Made by a program: the position numbers and the translations under genes
Notes under the pieces: generated by a model
Seen by the model: the letters and a program-made list of their open reading frames with translations, nothing else
Told to the model about the DNA's origin: nothing
Databases searched by the model: none
From: Fasciola hepatica
Taxonomy: Eukaryota > Platyhelminthes > Trematoda > Plagiorchiida > Fasciolidae
Direction of reading: 5' to 3'
DNA length: 64,000 bases
Assembly (NCBI GenBank): GCA_948099385.1
Contig: CANUEZ040000116.1
Span: 11,104,001 to 11,168,000 of the forward strand
Shown: piece by piece, positions 61,601 through 64,000 of the stretch
Position numbering within the stretch: the first letter of the stretch is position 1
Layout of the letters: each line of letters begins with the position of its first letter

Positions 61601-64000
61601 TGGATCTCATTGCCAGCCTGGAATGTGGGATGGTCAGACTGAAGTCTCTGTGGCGCAGAGGGTAAGATGAGGGTAGAGAAAACTGTACAGAGTTGGTAGA
61701 AATGAACGCAGAGCAATGAGTAAGTCTGTGTAGAAAACACAAGTTAAGCCTGACATGTCTAAGCCATACGGGGTCAAGTTTTAATAGAATGCATCGCTCT
61801 TTATAGCTCAGTGGAGAGGAATATCCCATTAGCTTCTTGGTGAAGGTGCGCTGGACTTTTTCCAGGCGTATTCTGTCCGATTTAGACATTCCAGAGAATA
61901 TTGTAGGGCAATATTTGAGGTGGGGTCTAGCATGGGAATGGTATGTAAGGAGGATACTATGTTTCATTTTAAATGATCTGAGAACTAGGCCTATTATCTG
62001 TCTGGCCCTGGCCATCTGAAATGAGACATGTCCCAAGAATTGTAGATTTTTAGTGTATCGAAGCCCAAGATCCTTCACTGATGAGCTTGGGGCGATGGGT
62101 TCTTGGTTCAGTGACAGAGTTCCGAGGGGGACTTGACATCTGTGGGTTGTGTAGAAGCTTTAAGATGTCGAGAAGAACATCTGCCGTGAAGTACACCATT
62201 GATCAAGTTTCTCAAGATCGCTACCCATTTCAGACAGTGCTGCGCTCAAATCTTGATGGCGGAAATCATACACGATTTTGATGTCGTCGGCGAAGAGGAA
62301 AGGTGTGTCATGTTGCACATTCAAAAAAATGTCGTTAATATAGAGTAAGAAAAATAGCGGACCAAGTATACTTCCTTGTATGACTCCACTAGTGACAGGC
62401 GCCGGTTGCGATAGATGACCATTAGCATATACAACCTGGGTTCGATCCGACAGGTAAGAAGTGATCCATGATAAAAGCGGGTCATGGATACCATAGGCCC
62501 GGAGTTTTGTTAACAATCGGGAGTGAGGAACTCGGTCAAATGCGTTGGTCATATCGAGGTAGATGATAATCATAGATTTTCCGTCGTCAGCTGCCGTGGT
62601 CACTAGGTTGAAGAAATCAAACTGGCATGTGGTACAAGAACGTGACTTTAGGAAGCCATGTTGGCCGCTGTGAATGAGGTTATGGGAAATGAGATAATCG
62701 GACATCCGCTGTTTAATCAAACGCTCCATAATTCTGGCGGCTAAAGGGGTATGGTTGATAGAACGATAATTTGAAGGGTCATGCACTGGACCTTTTTTGT
62801 GGATAGGAATACTGGTTGAAGTTTTCCACTGGGATGGAAAAATGCCATTTTTAAGGGATAAGTTGTCGAGATTCATAAAGATAGCAGCGATGTCAGTTCC
62901 ACCAAGATGAAAGAGTGCTGGGGGGGATGCCGTCATAGCCAGGGCGGGAGGAGGGTCTAACACGCAGCAGCAGGTGGGTCACATCGTTCAAACTGAATTC
63001 AATGTCAGAGAGAAATTGCTTGGTGATGAGGGGTACGAGTGGCGGGTTTACAGTGGCGTCAGTGGTCATGGATTTTGAAAAGAAGGTATTGAGCGCCTCA
63101 GCGATTTCAGCTGCAGATTTAATCTGTGTGCTGTTTCCCAAAATTAGATATGGTATCCCTGTAGGCTCTCTCTGATTTCTGCTCTTCAGCGGTCGGGACA
63201 ATCGGTACGATCTGTCGAAGGAATTCAAGGCCGAAAGCTCTTGCTTTCTCAGCAGTTCATTATTCCGAAGACTGATGGTGACAGAGAGAGAGTAAAGTTG
63301 CAATAGTATGGAGAAGTCCTTGGTTTTATTGTAGATCTTCTGCAGTTTTGCATGTTTATTTTGCAGCTTTGTTTGGTAGGAGCCGTGGGCTTGAGAACGG
63401 TTGGTCCCGATGGTGGTGATTGCTGACAAGCAGCTATGTAGCTTATGGTAGAGTACGTCACTGGCGAGCTGAGTGTTGTGCTGTAGGAAGTAGTCATCCC
63501 AGTTGAGGGATCGAAGCATAGGCTTGAGGTTCATCCAGTTGATCGTGTGCAGGGGCTGTTGAGATGAGCTACATATGGGGTCCATGGGTCCGGCTGTGAG
63601 TCTGCAAGATACCATTCTATGGCCACTGCCTGGGAAAGGGTTGAGGGCGGTAGTCATCACGTCTGATAGGCCAATGGTAAATATCAGGTCTAGTATGCTG
63701 GTACCTCTGGCTGGTGTCATTACGTGCTGGACCCAGCGCCCTGCGCGTATGTTCAAAACGAAGCTCGTGAAGTATTGGGGTGATGATATGGTGTCCCAGC
63801 AGATATTAGGTGCACTGAAATCGCCAGCAATGATTTTTGACGAGGAGGTTAATAGTGCAAAGTGGTCAAAGGCTTTGACTACGTGGGCGAGGTCCGTGGT
63901 GTTTGAATTGGGTGGTCGATAAACGCAGCCGATATGGAGTGGAGAGTTGGCCTGAAGGACCGTTACCCATATTGAGTCCTGAATTGAGTCCAGTATTGGA
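58633..64000 (-). mobile_element. CR1-like retrotransposon copy B (EN-RT), partial at right edge
   Basis: Minus-strand element continuing past the window. One frame is open from the right edge to 62,893. It begins in an apurinic-type endonuclease: IGCVYRPPNSN, IIAGDFSAPNICWD, TSILDLIFTIG and GSGHRMVSC (the usual GSDH has Gly for Asp). It passes a Lys/Arg-rich linker to RPGYDGIPP. A one-base shift at a G7 run (62,920-62,926) moves the reading to 62,963-62,160: PIHKKGPVHDPSNYRSINHT, CTTCQFDFFNLV, IIYLDMTNAFDRVPH, SGVIQGSILGPLFFLLYIND and FLFADDIKIVYD, all catalytic residues present. A stop near 62,160 and a second shift near 62,115 lead to the 219-codon thumb/C-terminal frame 62,078-61,419 (VKDLGLRYTKNLQFLGHVSF, RTFTKKLMGYSS, YSKLWNKLPRTIRK, end YEEGIEL). 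The remaining 2.8 kb to 58,633 is non-coding 3' region homologous in parts to copy A. Confidence 0.93.

Noticed and set aside
1..64000. CRISPR arrays, prokaryotic operons, prophage or toxin-antitoxin systems
   Set aside because: No regularly spaced repeats, no compact co-directional genes and no ribosome binding sites; all recognisable content is eukaryotic.

Overview
This is eukaryotic, repeat-rich DNA, most likely from a parasitic flatworm; a diphyllobothriidean tapeworm would fit best. The basis is the mix of degenerate retroelements (RTE-like, several CR1/Jockey-like lineages and Penelope-like), tRNA-derived SINE-like heads, long AT-rich gene-free stretches and one spliced animal-type exon. 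Nothing in it looks bacterial. At this base composition, open frames of 60-100 codons are expected by chance in large numbers, so calls rest on recognisable protein motifs, repeat structure or splice logic rather than on ORF length.

Layout. Positions 1-51,600 are mostly AT-rich and non-coding, with scattered old retroelement relics: RTE-like reverse transcriptases at 776-2,099 (-), 10,080-10,915 (+) and 24,775-25,285 (-); a CR1/Jockey-like reverse transcriptase with its 3' hairpin and tail at 11,977-13,710 (+); a Penelope-like element with reverse transcriptase and GIY-YIG parts at 20,990-22,050 (+); a Jockey-like reverse transcriptase at 30,270-31,935 (+); and a CR1-like reverse transcriptase at 49,400-50,455 (+). 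tRNA-like (SINE-type) segments lie near 6.65, 17.9, 32.3, 32.85 and 40.3 kb, with weaker ones near 7.15 and 26.1 kb.

At 50,844-51,656 there is a fold-back structure whose two 234-bp arms differ at only two positions. Beside it, at 51,694-51,967 (-), is the only convincing host coding exon: the N-terminus of a protein phosphatase 1 regulatory subunit of the PPP1R16 (MYPT3/TIMAP) type, with an RVxF docking motif and a consensus splice donor. This exon is squeezed between the fold-back element (in its intron) and the 3' end of a CR1-like element (just upstream of its start).

Positions 53,369-64,000 are a retroelement island. Two copies (A and B) of one CR1-like family lie head-to-tail on the minus strand. 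Copy B keeps part of its endonuclease and nearly all of its reverse transcriptase and runs off the right edge. Copy A keeps a reverse transcriptase frame broken by few lesions. Both have unusually long 3' regions of purine-rich plus strand, and two copies of the family's 3' terminus sit in tandem at 53,369-53,580.

No complete gene is contained in the window, and no new multi-gene system was found. The most interesting items are the near-perfect fold-back element, the transposon-bracketed PPP1R16-like first exon, the tandem retroelement 3' ends, and the Penelope-like relic.
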